A stretch of 64,000 bases of DNA from G963665925 sp963665925 (lineage in GTDB: Bacteria; Bacillota; Clostridia; Peptostreptococcales; Acidaminobacteraceae), in the NCBI GenBank assembly GCA_963665925.1, contig OY762511.1, positions 1 to 64,000 on the forward strand, in the 5' to 3' direction. A model generated the notes under the pieces. That model saw nothing but the letters and a program-made list of their open reading frames with translations, searched no databases and was not told the DNA's origin. Below are positions 26,682 to 36,020 of the stretch, piece after piece. The stretch's first letter is position 1. Each line of letters opens with the position of its first letter. Made by a program: the position numbers and the translations under genes.

Positions 26682-27750
26682 TTTCTTCCTCCCAAATTGC
26701 GATGGTTACGCCATTGTTTGCATAGCGCATCAGGCGCATTTTTCCTTTTCCTGCCGCAAGCATTGCGCAAGGTTCAGCCACAGCGCGTACGCCGATTGTC
26801 TTTTCAACAAAATCTGAGCCCTTGAAACAGCTCTGCACACGCTTGATCGATTCTAAATCAACAATCCTTACAGGTACATCCAGCTGTTTGCCCAGTGCTA
26901 TTATTCCCGGTTCTTTTGATTTCAACTCTATTGTAGCCAGCTGTCTGACAGCCCTTGTATCTACACTGGCTTCAGTACACGCTTCTTTAAACACAGACGC
27001 GATTACTTCATAGGGAACTTCTTTTCTGCACCCGATCCCGACAGTCAGTGATTTTGGAATCAATTGAACCGCATGATCAGGCAAGTGCAGACAGTCCGCA
27101 GAAATAAACACGGCTCCCGTTTCATTGTCGGGATTGTCATGTATAAAATCCTGGACCTGTGTCTCCATAGATGTATTGACCGCCACCCGCTTCACGTTGC
27201 CAGGCAGGGCTGTATTTTTCATATCTGTTTTTTGGGGATCGTAGTAAACATGAATCTGTCCACCACTCACTCCCACTGCAGTGACATTTTTAGCAGCCTC
27301 CATACTGGAAATACTGCACCTAATCGACTGTGCGAGCATGTCCACCGCGAGGCTTCCCCGAACATCAGAAGCCGTTGTGATGACAGCAGTCGCCCCCACT
27401 GCATCTGCAACCCTATGCGCAAGCGCATTTCCGCCGCCCAGATGTCCTGAAAGCAGTGATATTGCATGCTGGCCGCCTTCATCCATGACAACAATAGCCG
27501 GATCCGATGTCTTGGCTTGTATGTATGGCGCCAGACTTCTGACAACAATCCCGGTCGCCATAATGAACACAATGCCTTCATAGGTGCTAAAAAGCTGACC
27601 GACAAAGTTTCCAAACGGTTTTTCTACAATTTTATCCTGATTGTCAAGTTGAAAATCCGGCTTGCAGTAAAGTGTTCCGCCATATGCGTCGCGTAGCTGT
27701 CTACCCAGCGCACAGGCACCCTTTGTCAATGTCACGATTGCAATTTTCAT
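26671..27750 (-). CDS. cbiG: cobalt-precorrin-5A hydrolase
   Basis: A 359-residue CbiG with the N-terminal, central and C-terminal CbiG domains in order. It opens the delta-lactone of cobalt-precorrin-5A and releases the C20 carbon as acetaldehyde, a step unique to the anaerobic pathway. Seen are FIMATGIVVRSLAPYI, DEGGQHAISLLSGHLGG (about 89-105) and GIGCRKEVPYE (about 231). CbiG is strong evidence for the cobalt-early route. It overlaps both neighbours. Confidence 0.96.
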   Translation of the reverse strand: MKIAIVTLTKGACALGRQLRDAYGGTLYCKPDFQLDNQDKIVEKPFGNFVGQLFSTYEGIVFIMATGIVVRSLAPYIQAKTSDPAIVVMDEGGQHAISLLSGHLGGGNALAHRVADAVGATAVITTASDVRGSLAVDMLAQSIRCSISSMEAAKNVTAVGVSGGQIHVYYDPQKTDMKNTALPGNVKRVAVNTSMETQVQDFIHDNPDNETGAVFISADCLHLPDHAVQLIPKSLTVGIGCRKEVPYEVIASVFKEACTEASVDTRAVRQLATIELKSKEPGIIALGKQLDVPVRIVDLESIKRVQSCFKGSDFVEKTIGVRAVAEPCAMLAAGKGKMRLMRYANNGVTIAIWEEENAD

Positions 27751-28505
27751 GATTTTGCAGTCCTGTACTCGTGTGTGAATCCAGGGTCGTATAGTTTTGA
27801 AAGCTCATAGTCCGTATCCAGAAAATCTCCAACCAGAATCTGAGCTGTTTTTGTAATACCTTCCTGCTTGACCTTTTCTGCGATTGTTTCCAGTGTTCCA
27901 GTCACAATCTTCTGGTCTGGCCAAGTTGCACGCTGAACAACGGCAATCGGTGTCGTAGGCGCATAGTGCTGAGTCAATCGCTCAACCACATTGTCAATCA
28001 TTTGCACTGACAGGAAAATGGCCATTGAAGCCTGATGTGACGCAAGCTTTTCAAGCGCTTCACCTTCGGGTACAGGTGTGCGGCCCTCAAGACGGGTACA
28101 GATTACTGTCTGCGATACACTTGGCAATGTGAACTCTTTCTTGAGCGCAGCAGCCGAAGCGACAAATGAGCTTACCCCAGGTGTGATATCCACATCAATA
28201 CCATGAGATGCTAGACGGTCAATCTGCTCCTTGATAGCGCCATAAATACTTGGGTCACCCGTATGAAGACGAACAACAGTCTTGTCTTCCTTCAGGCCTT
28301 CAAGCATAACGTCAATAACTTCATCCAGTGTCATTGATGCAGAGTTGTGGATTTCTGCATCTGATTTTCTCCACTTCATAACTTCAGGATTTACCAGTGA
28401 GCCTGCGTAAATAAGCACATCGGCTTCTTCAACAAGGCGTCTTCCCTTTAGTGTCATTAGATCTGGATCTCCAGGACCCGCTCCGATAATATATACCTTT
28501 TTCAT
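27747..28505 (-). CDS. cbiF: cobalt-precorrin-4 C11-methyltransferase
   Basis: A 252-residue tetrapyrrole methylase (CbiF/CobM). Motifs are IIGAGPGDPDLMTLKGRR near the N-terminus, VRLHTGDPSIYGAIKEQ (about 79-95) and ITPGVSSFVASAA; CTRLEGRTPVPEGE is typical of the C11 enzyme. The ATG lies inside the cbiL stop (TAATG), so translation is coupled. Confidence 0.97.
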   Translation of the reverse strand: MKKVYIIGAGPGDPDLMTLKGRRLVEEADVLIYAGSLVNPEVMKWRKSDAEIHNSASMTLDEVIDVMLEGLKEDKTVVRLHTGDPSIYGAIKEQIDRLASHGIDVDITPGVSSFVASAAALKKEFTLPSVSQTVICTRLEGRTPVPEGEALEKLASHQASMAIFLSVQMIDNVVERLTQHYAPTTPIAVVQRATWPDQKIVTGTLETIAEKVKQEGITKTAQILVGDFLDTDYELSKLYDPGFTHEYRTAKS

Positions 28506-29206
28506 TAGAATCCCTTCCTTTTCACGATCATAGTAGACAGATACGGCACATTGCCTGCTTTAAGAACATCAATATCCGTAGTGACCTGCTGAATGTCTGT
28601 AGAGCATTTGCTGATCATGACAAACTTATCGTCAAGACCCTTCTCCTCAAGAATCTCAGCCAGACGCTCACTGTCATGTGAAGGCTTCATAATAACTACA
28701 TTGTCATAGTGTTCCAGTGCCAGTTCAGCTGTTTCACAGCCATGCTTTAGCGGAACGATGCCAAATGTTTCTTCCCATAGGGCAAGCGGCAGGTTCTGGT
28801 TTGCAGCAACTGCACAGAATGATGTAATTCCAGGAATGGTCTCAACTTTTACGCCTTCTTCAAGAAGTGGAAGCAGGTACATGTATGTACTGTATACACC
28901 TGGGTCTCCCAGCGTTAGGAATGCTACATTCTGACCTTTTGCAACACGCTCTGAAATGATTTCTGCATTTTCTTTCCATGCTTTCATCATGACATCATGA
29001 TCATGTACCATCGGGAACTCCAGTGTCAGGATTTCCGTTTCCTTTGGAATATAGCTTTCAGCAATTTCAAAAGCAAAGCTGCCCTTGCCGTTACGTGCTT
29101 CAGGGCATACAAGTACATCTGCTGCCTCAATCGCCTTAATTGCCTTTACTGTTATAAGATCCGGGTCTCCTGGTCCAACACCTATTCCTACAAATTTTCC
29201 TGCCAT
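28505..29206 (-). CDS. cbiL: cobalt-precorrin-2 C20-methyltransferase
   Basis: A 233-residue tetrapyrrole methylase (CbiL/CobI), the first methylation after cobalt insertion. GIGVGPGDPDLITVKAI, LTLGDPGVYSTYMYL and IPGITSFCAVAA are typical of the C20 enzyme. GGAGG precedes the ATG. Confidence 0.97.
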   Translation of the reverse strand: MAGKFVGIGVGPGDPDLITVKAIKAIEAADVLVCPEARNGKGSFAFEIAESYIPKETEILTLEFPMVHDHDVMMKAWKENAEIISERVAKGQNVAFLTLGDPGVYSTYMYLLPLLEEGVKVETIPGITSFCAVAANQNLPLALWEETFGIVPLKHGCETAELALEHYDNVVIMKPSHDSERLAEILEEKGLDDKFVMISKCSTDIQQVTTDIDVLKAGNVPYLSTMIVKRKGF

Positions 29207-29217
29207 CGTTTTGCCTC

Positions 29218-29799
29218 CTAAACTTCCTTCGTTGCCGAAATTATAAAAATTGGATTCATTGCTTCCATAAGCGTTACCGACCCAACAGGTCTTCCGCGCG
29301 AAACTTGCATCTGAATCACTTCAAATTCACCAAATTTTCTACTTTTGATTGCTTCTGTTGCCTTAGAAAGATTTTCAATCGTTACAATATTTATGACAAG
29401 GCGCCCACCAAATTCAAGGTGCTTATAGGCATAATCGACGATTTCATCCATTTTTCCGCCTGAACCACCAATGATAATGGCATCGAACTGTGCGTCGGGC
29501 AAGTCGTCTGGTGCAAACCCTTCAATGGCTGTAATATTATGGGCATCAAAGCGCTTGATATTCTCTCTGAAGACCTCGAGCGCACCTTCATTGCGTTCAA
29601 TGCCCCACACATGTCCTTGTGGCGCACTCAAGGCGCATTCCAGTGTAATGGAACCTGAACCGGCACCTACATCAAGTACCTTTGAGTTCTTTGCCAAGCG
29701 CAGCTTGGATAAGGTCACAGCGCGAACCTCCGACTTGGTCATGGGTGCCTTCCCTCTATAAAATGCACTGTCCGGAAGACCCGGTCCTTTATATAGCAT
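29218..29799 (-). CDS. cbiT: cobalt-precorrin-6B C15-methyltransferase (decarboxylating)
   Basis: A 193-residue class I methyltransferase, the CbiT half of CobL; CbiE is encoded separately upstream. LDVGAGSGSITLECAL is the SAM motif, and PGLPDSAFYRGKAPMTKSEVRA at the N-terminus is diagnostic. The ATG at 29799 is preferred because AGAGG lies 8 bases upstream; a GTG three codons earlier overlaps that site. It overlaps the end of cbiK. Confidence 0.96.
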   Translation of the reverse strand: MLYKGPGLPDSAFYRGKAPMTKSEVRAVTLSKLRLAKNSKVLDVGAGSGSITLECALSAPQGHVWGIERNEGALEVFRENIKRFDAHNITAIEGFAPDDLPDAQFDAIIIGGSGGKMDEIVDYAYKHLEFGGRLVINIVTIENLSKATEAIKSRKFGEFEVIQMQVSRGRPVGSVTLMEAMNPIFIISATKEV

Positions 29800-30589
29800 T
29801 CGCGTCACCTCTTTTGACCATTTCTTCTATCTTGTCTGCAAACAAGTCCATAAAGCTTGTCATCGAGCCCAGTCCACACAAGTAGGGAACGACATCGAAG
29901 GACGCCTGCCCAAGCACATTTACCCAGGAATCCTCTTCATCTCCTGCCATATCATTTTGGGCATGGTCACCTGCCACAAGCATAAATGGGATCACGCCCC
30001 ATTTGATGGATTTATCCATCAGCGGCATGGAATGTTCCAAGTTAGGAAAGGATTCAAGTGCAGCGACACGCATGGGCTTGTCCATCATTTCGAAATGAAG
30101 CTGAAGACAACTGTATGTCGCATTTGCAGGGTGATGTGTTCCGTGACCCATCAAAAGCCAGCTTTCAATATGCTCTTCAGCTGCAAGCTTTGACAATTCT
30201 TTGTCAAGCGCATCTACAACAGCTGCGTAGTCCGATTCTTTGTAGAGCAGGGGCTCACCGAGTTCCAGCCTGCCCTTATAATGATGCTTGGCTCTTGATA
30301 CAGCCCGCTGCATCTTTTCATATTCATAGCCAGGCATGATGTGAAGCGGTTGAATCAGGATTTCATCAAAGCCCTCCTGAATCATTTTTTCAAGCGCTTC
30401 CTGCTCAGTATCTATATGGAGACTGTCTCTCTCCTTGAGTTTTTTGATAATCCTTCTTGAAGTAAACGCCTGACGCACTTCATAAGAATCAAATCGTTCA
30501 GCTATTTTGCCGTATACCGAATCGATGCAGGCTAAACGTGCATCTTCAAAGCTTGTACCGAAGCTGACGACAAGTATTCCTTTTTTCAT
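29789..30589 (-). CDS. cbiK: sirohydrochlorin cobaltochelatase
   Basis: A 266-residue class II chelatase inserting Co(II) into sirohydrochlorin, the entry step of anaerobic B12 synthesis. It is of the CbiK type: N-terminal GILVVSFGTSFEDAR and the metal-binding histidines in LMGHGTHHPAN (about 145) and VAGDHAQNDMAG (about 207). No signal peptide, so cytoplasmic. GGAG precedes the ATG. Confidence 0.96.
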   Translation of the reverse strand: MKKGILVVSFGTSFEDARLACIDSVYGKIAERFDSYEVRQAFTSRRIIKKLKERDSLHIDTEQEALEKMIQEGFDEILIQPLHIMPGYEYEKMQRAVSRAKHHYKGRLELGEPLLYKESDYAAVVDALDKELSKLAAEEHIESWLLMGHGTHHPANATYSCLQLHFEMMDKPMRVAALESFPNLEHSMPLMDKSIKWGVIPFMLVAGDHAQNDMAGDEEDSWVNVLGQASFDVVPYLCGLGSMTSFMDLFADKIEEMVKRGDANAI

Positions 30590-30592
30590 GAC

Positions 30593-31210
30593 TTACTCCT
30601 TTTCTATAATCACTACAACCAGATCAGAAAAAGATTGCGACTCAAGTTCTTCTGGCTTGTAGCTCGTAATTCTCTCATTATTATAGGAAAGATTTTCACC
30701 AACATATATCTTCACATTTTCAATACCAGATGTCATCAGCGCCTTTGCAATGACCGCCGGTGTATTTATCTGATCTGTTAAAAGACCCACCGTTTCGTAG
30801 TCCAAAACAAGCTGTGAAAAATCCAGTGTCCGTCCGTGGACACTTCCAATATAACTGTTCTGATAAACCTTGCCAATTCGGCTGTACATATATTGAAGGG
30901 AGCTGATTCCAGGGATTACTTCAAACTGGTCCATTTCAAAATTCTTCTTCAAATAGGACAGAAGACTGAAAAAGCCCGTATCTCCAGAAACCGCCACAGC
31001 AATATTTACATAGTCCATATGGCTGCGTATGATTTCCGGCAATTTTGTAAGCTGGCCTTCAACATGCACCAGGTGCTTTCCGCTATCTTTAAATGGCTCG
31101 ATGTGCCGCTTGCCGCCAATAATCATTTCCGCTTCTTCAAGCGCTGTCTTTGCAGCAGGCAAAACGAAGTCCGGATGTCCAGGTCCCATTCCTACTATTT
31201 TAAATTTCAT
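30593..31210 (-). CDS. cbiE: cobalt-precorrin-7 C5-methyltransferase
   Basis: A 205-residue tetrapyrrole methylase (CbiE half of CobL). GMGPGHPDFVLPAA at the N-terminus, VSGDTGFFSLLSYL and IPGISSLQYMYSRIG are typical. Acts with CbiT on C5. The ATG overlaps the cbiD stop by 4 bases. Confidence 0.95.
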   Translation of the reverse strand: MKFKIVGMGPGHPDFVLPAAKTALEEAEMIIGGKRHIEPFKDSGKHLVHVEGQLTKLPEIIRSHMDYVNIAVAVSGDTGFFSLLSYLKKNFEMDQFEVIPGISSLQYMYSRIGKVYQNSYIGSVHGRTLDFSQLVLDYETVGLLTDQINTPAVIAKALMTSGIENVKIYVGENLSYNNERITSYKPEELESQSFSDLVVVIIEKE

Positions 31211-32322
31211 AATTTAAATCCTTCTTCCAGGGCAGTCGCATTTTTACAGCGGCCCAGATATCCATGCGCTTTTGTAAAAATGATGGTTCCAACTTCAATT
31301 TCTCCGTAGACCCGGTCCGTGCATCTTCTTGTGATGGCTTCAGCAATTTGGTCAAAGACCTGACTGTATCCCATTTCAAGAATATACTCGACAGCTTCAT
31401 CGGTTGTACCGCTTGCCATAACTTTCTCAATGAGCTCGACAGGTGCCTGCGCAAGTGCCAGGTGGGCAGCAAGGGTTTCCATACGGCCATCGGCATATTT
31501 GCTATGTGTCTGGAAAATACCAGCCGCAACCTTCACCATTTTGCCCAGATGACCTACCCATAGGATTTTCTGAACATCTTGACGCTTGGCCTCATCCATC
31601 ATGAATCCGATGAAATTGCTTGTCTTGACAAGCTGGCTGTCATCAAGGCCCATTTCACGCGCATAGTCCCTGCCATAATTGCCGGGAGAGTATATGATAC
31701 TGTGAACATCTTCCTCAGTCAGCATTTTGAGTTCGATGCGCATCGTCGCCTTAAGCGCGTCCTCTGACATCGGCTCTACAATACCGCTGGTGCCTATAAT
31801 TGAAAGGCCGCCGACGATTCCCAGTTTTGGATTGAATGTTTTTTTGGCACGCTCCACACCCTCCGGTGCCGAGATTGTCACCTCAACGGCTGTGTCCGCA
31901 TTTAATACGGAAGATACCGCCTTGCGGATCATCTCGCGGGGCACTGGATTGATGGCAGGCTCACCAATGGCTGCTGGCAGGCCTTTTTTTGTGACCGTTC
32001 CAATGCCAACGCCGCCCTTCAGTGCATAGGCCGTGCTCCATCTGACTTCAGCAAAGACCTTCATGCCATGTGTCACATCTGGATCGTCACCGCCGTCCTT
32101 GATAACAGAACATTTGGCATATTCAGATGTCAGTTCGACGTCTTCAATCGGAATATCTAGAATCCAACCCTTTGGCGTGTCTATTTCAATATGGCTGAGT
32201 GTTTTCTGATATCTCAGCATCCAGGCGGCGGCTTTTGCAGTTGCTGTCGCACAAGACCCTGTCGTATATCCATACCTCAGCTTTTTTCCATCCTTTTCAA
32301 TAAACCGCTCCATGCCAGTCAC
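31207..32322 (-). CDS. cbiD: cobalt-precorrin-5B C1-methyltransferase
   Basis: A 371-residue CbiD, found only in the anaerobic pathway. The N-terminal LRYGYTTGSCATATAKAA and GGDDPDVTHG are diagnostic, with GTSGIVEPMSEDA in the middle. Follows cbiC by 3 bases and overlaps cbiE by 4. Confidence 0.97.
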   Translation of the reverse strand: MTGMERFIEKDGKKLRYGYTTGSCATATAKAAAWMLRYQKTLSHIEIDTPKGWILDIPIEDVELTSEYAKCSVIKDGGDDPDVTHGMKVFAEVRWSTAYALKGGVGIGTVTKKGLPAAIGEPAINPVPREMIRKAVSSVLNADTAVEVTISAPEGVERAKKTFNPKLGIVGGLSIIGTSGIVEPMSEDALKATMRIELKMLTEEDVHSIIYSPGNYGRDYAREMGLDDSQLVKTSNFIGFMMDEAKRQDVQKILWVGHLGKMVKVAAGIFQTHSKYADGRMETLAAHLALAQAPVELIEKVMASGTTDEAVEYILEMGYSQVFDQIAEAITRRCTDRVYGEIEVGTIIFTKAHGYLGRCKNATALEEGFKL

Positions 32323-32325
32323 CTT

Positions 32326-32964
32326 CTACAGCTGATACAACATTGCATTTATAATTGTCGCCGCAACAGGACTTCCACCTTTTCTGCCACGTACGACAAT
32401 ATAAGGAATATCCATTGTTCTCAGCAGTTCTTTAGATTCTGCCGCGCCAACAAAGCCAACAGGCACGCCCACGATCAGCGCTGGCTTCACATTGCCCTTC
32501 TTAATCTCTTCAATGAGGGTAAAGAGGGCTGTCGGTGCATTGCCGATTGCGAAAATCTTTGTATTCTCATCCTTACACGCCTTTTCAATTGCAACCATAG
32601 AACGTGTAATGCCCTTTTCCTTTGCTTCAGCCACAACATCTTCATCGTGAACTCTATGGTAGACCTTGCCACCAAATTCACCAAGTTTTCTTTTATTGAT
32701 GCCTGCCATAACCATATTTGTATCTGCGTAAATGTCAGCGCCTTCTTTAAGAGCCTTCATCCCCGCTTCCACTGCATCCGGGTGAAACTCCAGCAGGTCA
32801 GCGTACTCAAAATCGGCTGTCGTATGGATTACACGCTTCACAATCGGTGCAGTCCGTTCGTCAAAGTCATGAGGTCCCATTTCTTCAGTAATGATCTCAA
32901 AACTTCCTTTTTCAATATCCATCGGTTTACGCACATAGTTTTCAATCAAGTCTTTATAATCCAT
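32326..32964 (-). CDS. cbiC: cobalt-precorrin-8 methylmutase
   Basis: A 212-residue CbiC/CobH that moves the methyl group from C11 to C12, making cobyrinate. The catalytic histidine is in VIHTTADFEYAD; GFVGAAESKELL and GRKGGSPVAATIINAML close the protein. The ATG at 32964 has GGAGGG 5 bases upstream and directly follows the riboswitch terminator T-run, so it is the first gene of the ten-gene operon. Confidence 0.96.
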   Translation of the reverse strand: MDYKDLIENYVRKPMDIEKGSFEIITEEMGPHDFDERTAPIVKRVIHTTADFEYADLLEFHPDAVEAGMKALKEGADIYADTNMVMAGINKRKLGEFGGKVYHRVHDEDVVAEAKEKGITRSMVAIEKACKDENTKIFAIGNAPTALFTLIEEIKKGNVKPALIVGVPVGFVGAAESKELLRTMDIPYIVVRGRKGGSPVAATIINAMLYQL

Positions 32965-32973
32965 ATTTCCCTC

Positions 32974-33005
32974 CAAAAATAAAATCCGGCTATAAAAGCC
33001 GGATT
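32974..33005 (-). terminator. riboswitch-controlled terminator before cbiC
   Basis: An 8-bp stem AATCCGGC/GCCGGATT (32983-33005) with a 7-base loop, followed on the minus strand by TTTTATTTTT, ending only about 10 bases before the cbiC start codon. It is the expected off-switch of the upstream B12 riboswitch. Confidence 0.88.
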
Positions 33006-33082
33006 CGCGCAATATCATATTTCAATCGGAAACAGTAATACTGAAACGCCTCCCAACTCTCACCCTGTAGCTGTTAGAACAC

Positions 33083-33250
33083 AAATTTCGTTACAGGCAG
33101 GTTTCCTGGCTCGCGTGTCCCCCAAATAACGCCTTCCCATCCGTGAAAGCGGACAGTGGATAAATCATTTGGCAACGCTTACAGTAGCAGGGGCTGCATC
33201 GGACTCTCACCGAACTTCCCTATTAACCCATTACGGGCACCTGTTACGTT
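33083..33250 (-). promoter_or_regulatory. cobalamin (B12) riboswitch
   Basis: On the minus strand the RNA reads CAGGTGCCC..., then GGTGAGAGTCCGATGCAGC, the CCCCTGCTACTGTAA stretch, GGGAAGGCG and AGCCAGGAAACCTGCCTG, which are the conserved B12-box elements in order. The flanks CGTAACAGG and CCTGTAACG form the closing helix with one mismatch. Region 33006-33082 probably holds the alternative antiterminator pairing. It should shut off the cbi operon when B12 is plentiful. Confidence 0.93.
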
Positions 33251-33368
33251 TATATCGTTTTCCCGATTATTATATTACATTATTCCTACATGGACAAGGT
33301 AAAGCGTAAACCTTGACTGATAAATTTATACTTAATCCATGTAATATTTCATGCCATTACTTACACGC

Positions 33369-34610
33369 CTATTGCACAGCCTCGTCAATCGTATATTCAA
33401 CAATTTCTTTTGAACCCTTGAAATCTTCTCGAATATGGTCTGCTCTACCTGCTGGAACTGTAACTGTCTCAGGATTTCCATCGCTGATAAAGCGCTTCGC
33501 TGGATTTTTTCTGTAGTCTTCCAGCCAGTGGATCATTTGGAAGTCGCCGTCACCCGATTGCACACGCATGATTGCGAGCGGATCGAAGCCCTTATCATAC
33601 ACGGAAACCTCCGGCTTCCACCCAACAAGGAGTATTGCCTTGTGATTGTATGCGGTCCCATCAAACGCACCCGCTGTCACCAAATCATACAAAGCCTTGT
33701 CCTTAGGTCGCTTTCCAAATGGAAGTGCAAGGGTGTCGACTGTCCAGCCTTCAATGACCGACTCAATATCTCTGACATTCTTTCCAAGCGTTTTCTGAAT
33801 ACCTTGTGCGTCAAGCTCTGTAAGGTCCTCATGGCCATAGCTGTGATTTCCCACTTCAAGACCATTTTCAACCAGCCAGTTGAGCTTGTATTCCATGAGC
33901 TCCTTCTGCCCAAACGGAACACCCCCATTGACAAAGAAGCTGCCTCTGAGTTCCCAGTCGGGATGCGCCTCACTGAAGGCTTTCATAATACCAATCGCAC
34001 AGTCTGGATCTATGACCTGCGCGCCGTCCTGATCTATTATGTTGAAGTTGGACTTGTTTCCATCGTCAAAGGTCAGCACAATCGGCGTGTAGCCCGCTGG
34101 CGTATTGATGTTACCCGCCACATAGTCCGACAGGTTAATGGGTCTGAAGCCCATTTCGTAGTAAGTCTCCAAGTCTGCTCTAAAGGCATCTGGCGTTCTC
34201 ACATACGCGGAGTTCTTACTTCCAAGACCGTGATACATCACCACCATGACCTCACCCAGCTCATTGGGTTTATAAAGCTTCAGCTCTTCTTCTGTCAGCC
34301 GGCTATCAGAATCTGCTGCTGTTTCATCGCTTATCTGATCCGGTTCAGATGCTGAAGCATCACCAGTAATCGCAGAATCACCTTCTGCCTGAGTCTCAAT
34401 GGCTACATCAACTTCCCCAGTAGCATCTGTCTGACCGACTTCTGCCTGGTTGTCCTCAGAACCCTCTTGATTAGAGCTTTCCTCAACCGCCTCAGTCTGT
34501 ACTTCTTCCGTGCCCGATTCCTTATCTATAGTAGAGCCGGCCGCTGCACAGCCACTGAAAACCAGCGCTGCCAGGATTACCGACGTCATAAGTATTCTTT
34601 TCGTTTGCAT
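33369..34610 (-). CDS. polysaccharide deacetylase-family lipoprotein
   Basis: A 413-residue exported lipoprotein. A signal peptide with lipobox FSGC (Cys21) is followed by an acidic, Glu/Gln/Ser-rich linker (about 25-105) that would span the wall, then a NodB-like domain. TFDDG (180-184) and GNHSYGH give the metal-binding and catalytic residues. The likely substrate is peptidoglycan or another N-acetylated glycan. GGAGG precedes the ATG. The gene stands alone between the riboswitch and a divergent gene. Confidence 0.9.
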   Translation of the reverse strand: MQTKRILMTSVILAALVFSGCAAAGSTIDKESGTEEVQTEAVEESSNQEGSEDNQAEVGQTDATGEVDVAIETQAEGDSAITGDASASEPDQISDETAADSDSRLTEEELKLYKPNELGEVMVVMYHGLGSKNSAYVRTPDAFRADLETYYEMGFRPINLSDYVAGNINTPAGYTPIVLTFDDGNKSNFNIIDQDGAQVIDPDCAIGIMKAFSEAHPDWELRGSFFVNGGVPFGQKELMEYKLNWLVENGLEVGNHSYGHEDLTELDAQGIQKTLGKNVRDIESVIEGWTVDTLALPFGKRPKDKALYDLVTAGAFDGTAYNHKAILLVGWKPEVSVYDKGFDPLAIMRVQSGDGDFQMIHWLEDYRKNPAKRFISDGNPETVTVPAGRADHIREDFKGSKEIVEYTIDEAVQ

Positions 34611-34754
34611 GATGTCCTCCTATATGACTCCATATATTGCTAATTCATTTTACATCGGCAAATGCCATTAGGGAAGAGAATTGCACTTTTGTTACCGTAT
34701 TTTCACTTATCCTGTGGTATACTGTTTATGTTTCAATATTAAAAGGAGTGAATG

Positions 34755-35288
34755 ATGATGTTTACGAACAGTACTGACCGCGAAGTTCGTGACAAACTGA
34801 CATTGATATACATTTTGGCGCGCTTCAACCTGCCACTTAGCTATCAGCAGCTCACCGAGTTCGTTATGAGCCTTGAGCTGATGAACTATTTCACGATGCT
34901 TCAATATATTAACGAAATGCGTGACACAGGCCTGATTGAGGAAAATTCTGTGGAAGAAGAAGCCCTTATTATGGTCACAAAAGATGGTCACCGAACACTC
35001 AGTATGTTTTCTGAGCGCATTACAGCGTCGTCGGCTGAAACAATTGAGGCTGCAATCGAAGTTGCAAAATCTAAAATGGCCAAGGAACGACAAATCAAAG
35101 CCAATTTCAAACGTATCAGTGAAAAAGAGTATTCTGTGAAACTCGAAATGCTTGAAGGGGATAATCACCTTATGAACCTTCAGTTTCTGGTCTTCTCACA
35201 GGAACGCGCCAAGCAGATTTGCGACTCATGGAATAAGAACGCACCTAATCTGTACGGCGAACTCATACATCAGATTATCAACGCATAA
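34755..35288 (+). CDS. DUF4364 family protein
   Basis: A protein of about 177 residues resembling DUF4364, a family restricted largely to Firmicutes. The N-terminal part (LTLIYILARFNLPLSYQQLTEF... LMNYFTMLQYINEMRDTGLI) has winged-helix character, so a DNA-binding or regulatory role is possible; no function is established. Three consecutive ATGs (34752, 34755, 34758) follow AGGAG; the middle or third has best spacing. Confidence 0.8.
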   Translation: MMFTNSTDREVRDKLTLIYILARFNLPLSYQQLTEFVMSLELMNYFTMLQYINEMRDTGLIEENSVEEEALIMVTKDGHRTLSMFSERITASSAETIEAAIEVAKSKMAKERQIKANFKRISEKEYSVKLEMLEGDNHLMNLQFLVFSQERAKQICDSWNKNAPNLYGELIHQIINA

Positions 35289-35333
35289 GCGGCATACAAG
35301 CTTGTCTTTAAACCCAATGCGCTTAAAACACAG

Positions 35334-35367
35334 AAAAGGCTGGAACAACTACTTGTTCCAGCCTTTT
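35334..35367. terminator. bidirectional terminator
   Basis: A perfect 14-bp stem AAAGGCTGGAACAA/TTGTTCCAGCCTTT with a 4-base loop, flanked by A-run and T-run, between convergent genes. Confidence 0.9.
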
Positions 35368-35396
35368 AGACTGTAGAAAAACGCCGAAATTGTGCT

Positions 35397-35867
35397 CTAG
35401 CCTGCTGCAATTTCCTCGCTCTTGACCTGACCACTTGCTTTTTTGTAAATCTTCATATCCTTGAACATAACCAGTCGGTCATGCTGTGCAATCAATATAT
35501 GCTTTAAATCTTCCATAGTACAGTCCTTGATGCGCATGGTCTCATATATGTCGCACAACAGGTCTCTATAGATGATTTCAATGACATCTACGTTTTGCTG
35601 TTCCATAAAAGAAGAATCACCGTACATGTCCATCATCAACATGCCATTCTCAACAAAAAAATCAATCAGACTTTCCCACTTGTCGCTGTCGTATTCCGCT
35701 CTTAAAAATTGGTACATCTGTTCACAGCCGCCAGAGACTAACAAGTCCTTGATGAAAGGACTTTCCCCCAGTTTGTTCAGCATAATCTCCTTATTGGTGA
35801 CAAGATCCTGAGAATTATTTGAAAAGAAATGCGCTTCAAAATAACTGCAAAAGGCTTCCCGATTCAT
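35397..35867 (-). CDS. uncharacterised protein
   Basis: A 156-residue protein I do not recognise. It is predicted mostly helical and cytoplasmic, with no signal peptide, membrane segment or obvious motif; composition (MLMMDMYGDSSFMEQQNVDVIEIIYRDLL) resembles the ligand-binding half of a TetR regulator but no DNA-binding domain is visible. Start taken at ATG 35867 with GGGGGG upstream. Single gene. Confidence 0.65.
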   Translation of the reverse strand: MNREAFCSYFEAHFFSNNSQDLVTNKEIMLNKLGESPFIKDLLVSGGCEQMYQFLRAEYDSDKWESLIDFFVENGMLMMDMYGDSSFMEQQNVDVIEIIYRDLLCDIYETMRIKDCTMEDLKHILIAQHDRLVMFKDMKIYKKASGQVKSEEIAAG

Positions 35868-36020
35868 TCGCACCCCCCGTAGTGCTTTATTCTTGATTGA
35901 GCTCTTACATATACTACAATCTATTATATAGTAATTTTCAGAATTTTCAATTTATAGCGCCTTTTTACACCCATAAAATTCCTAAATAATTCTAAACATC
36001 AAATTACACACTACGAAGGT

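Noticed and set aside
33435..34355. 306-codon plus-strand open frame
   Set aside because: It is antisense to the well-supported polysaccharide deacetylase gene, without ribosome site or recognisable domain.
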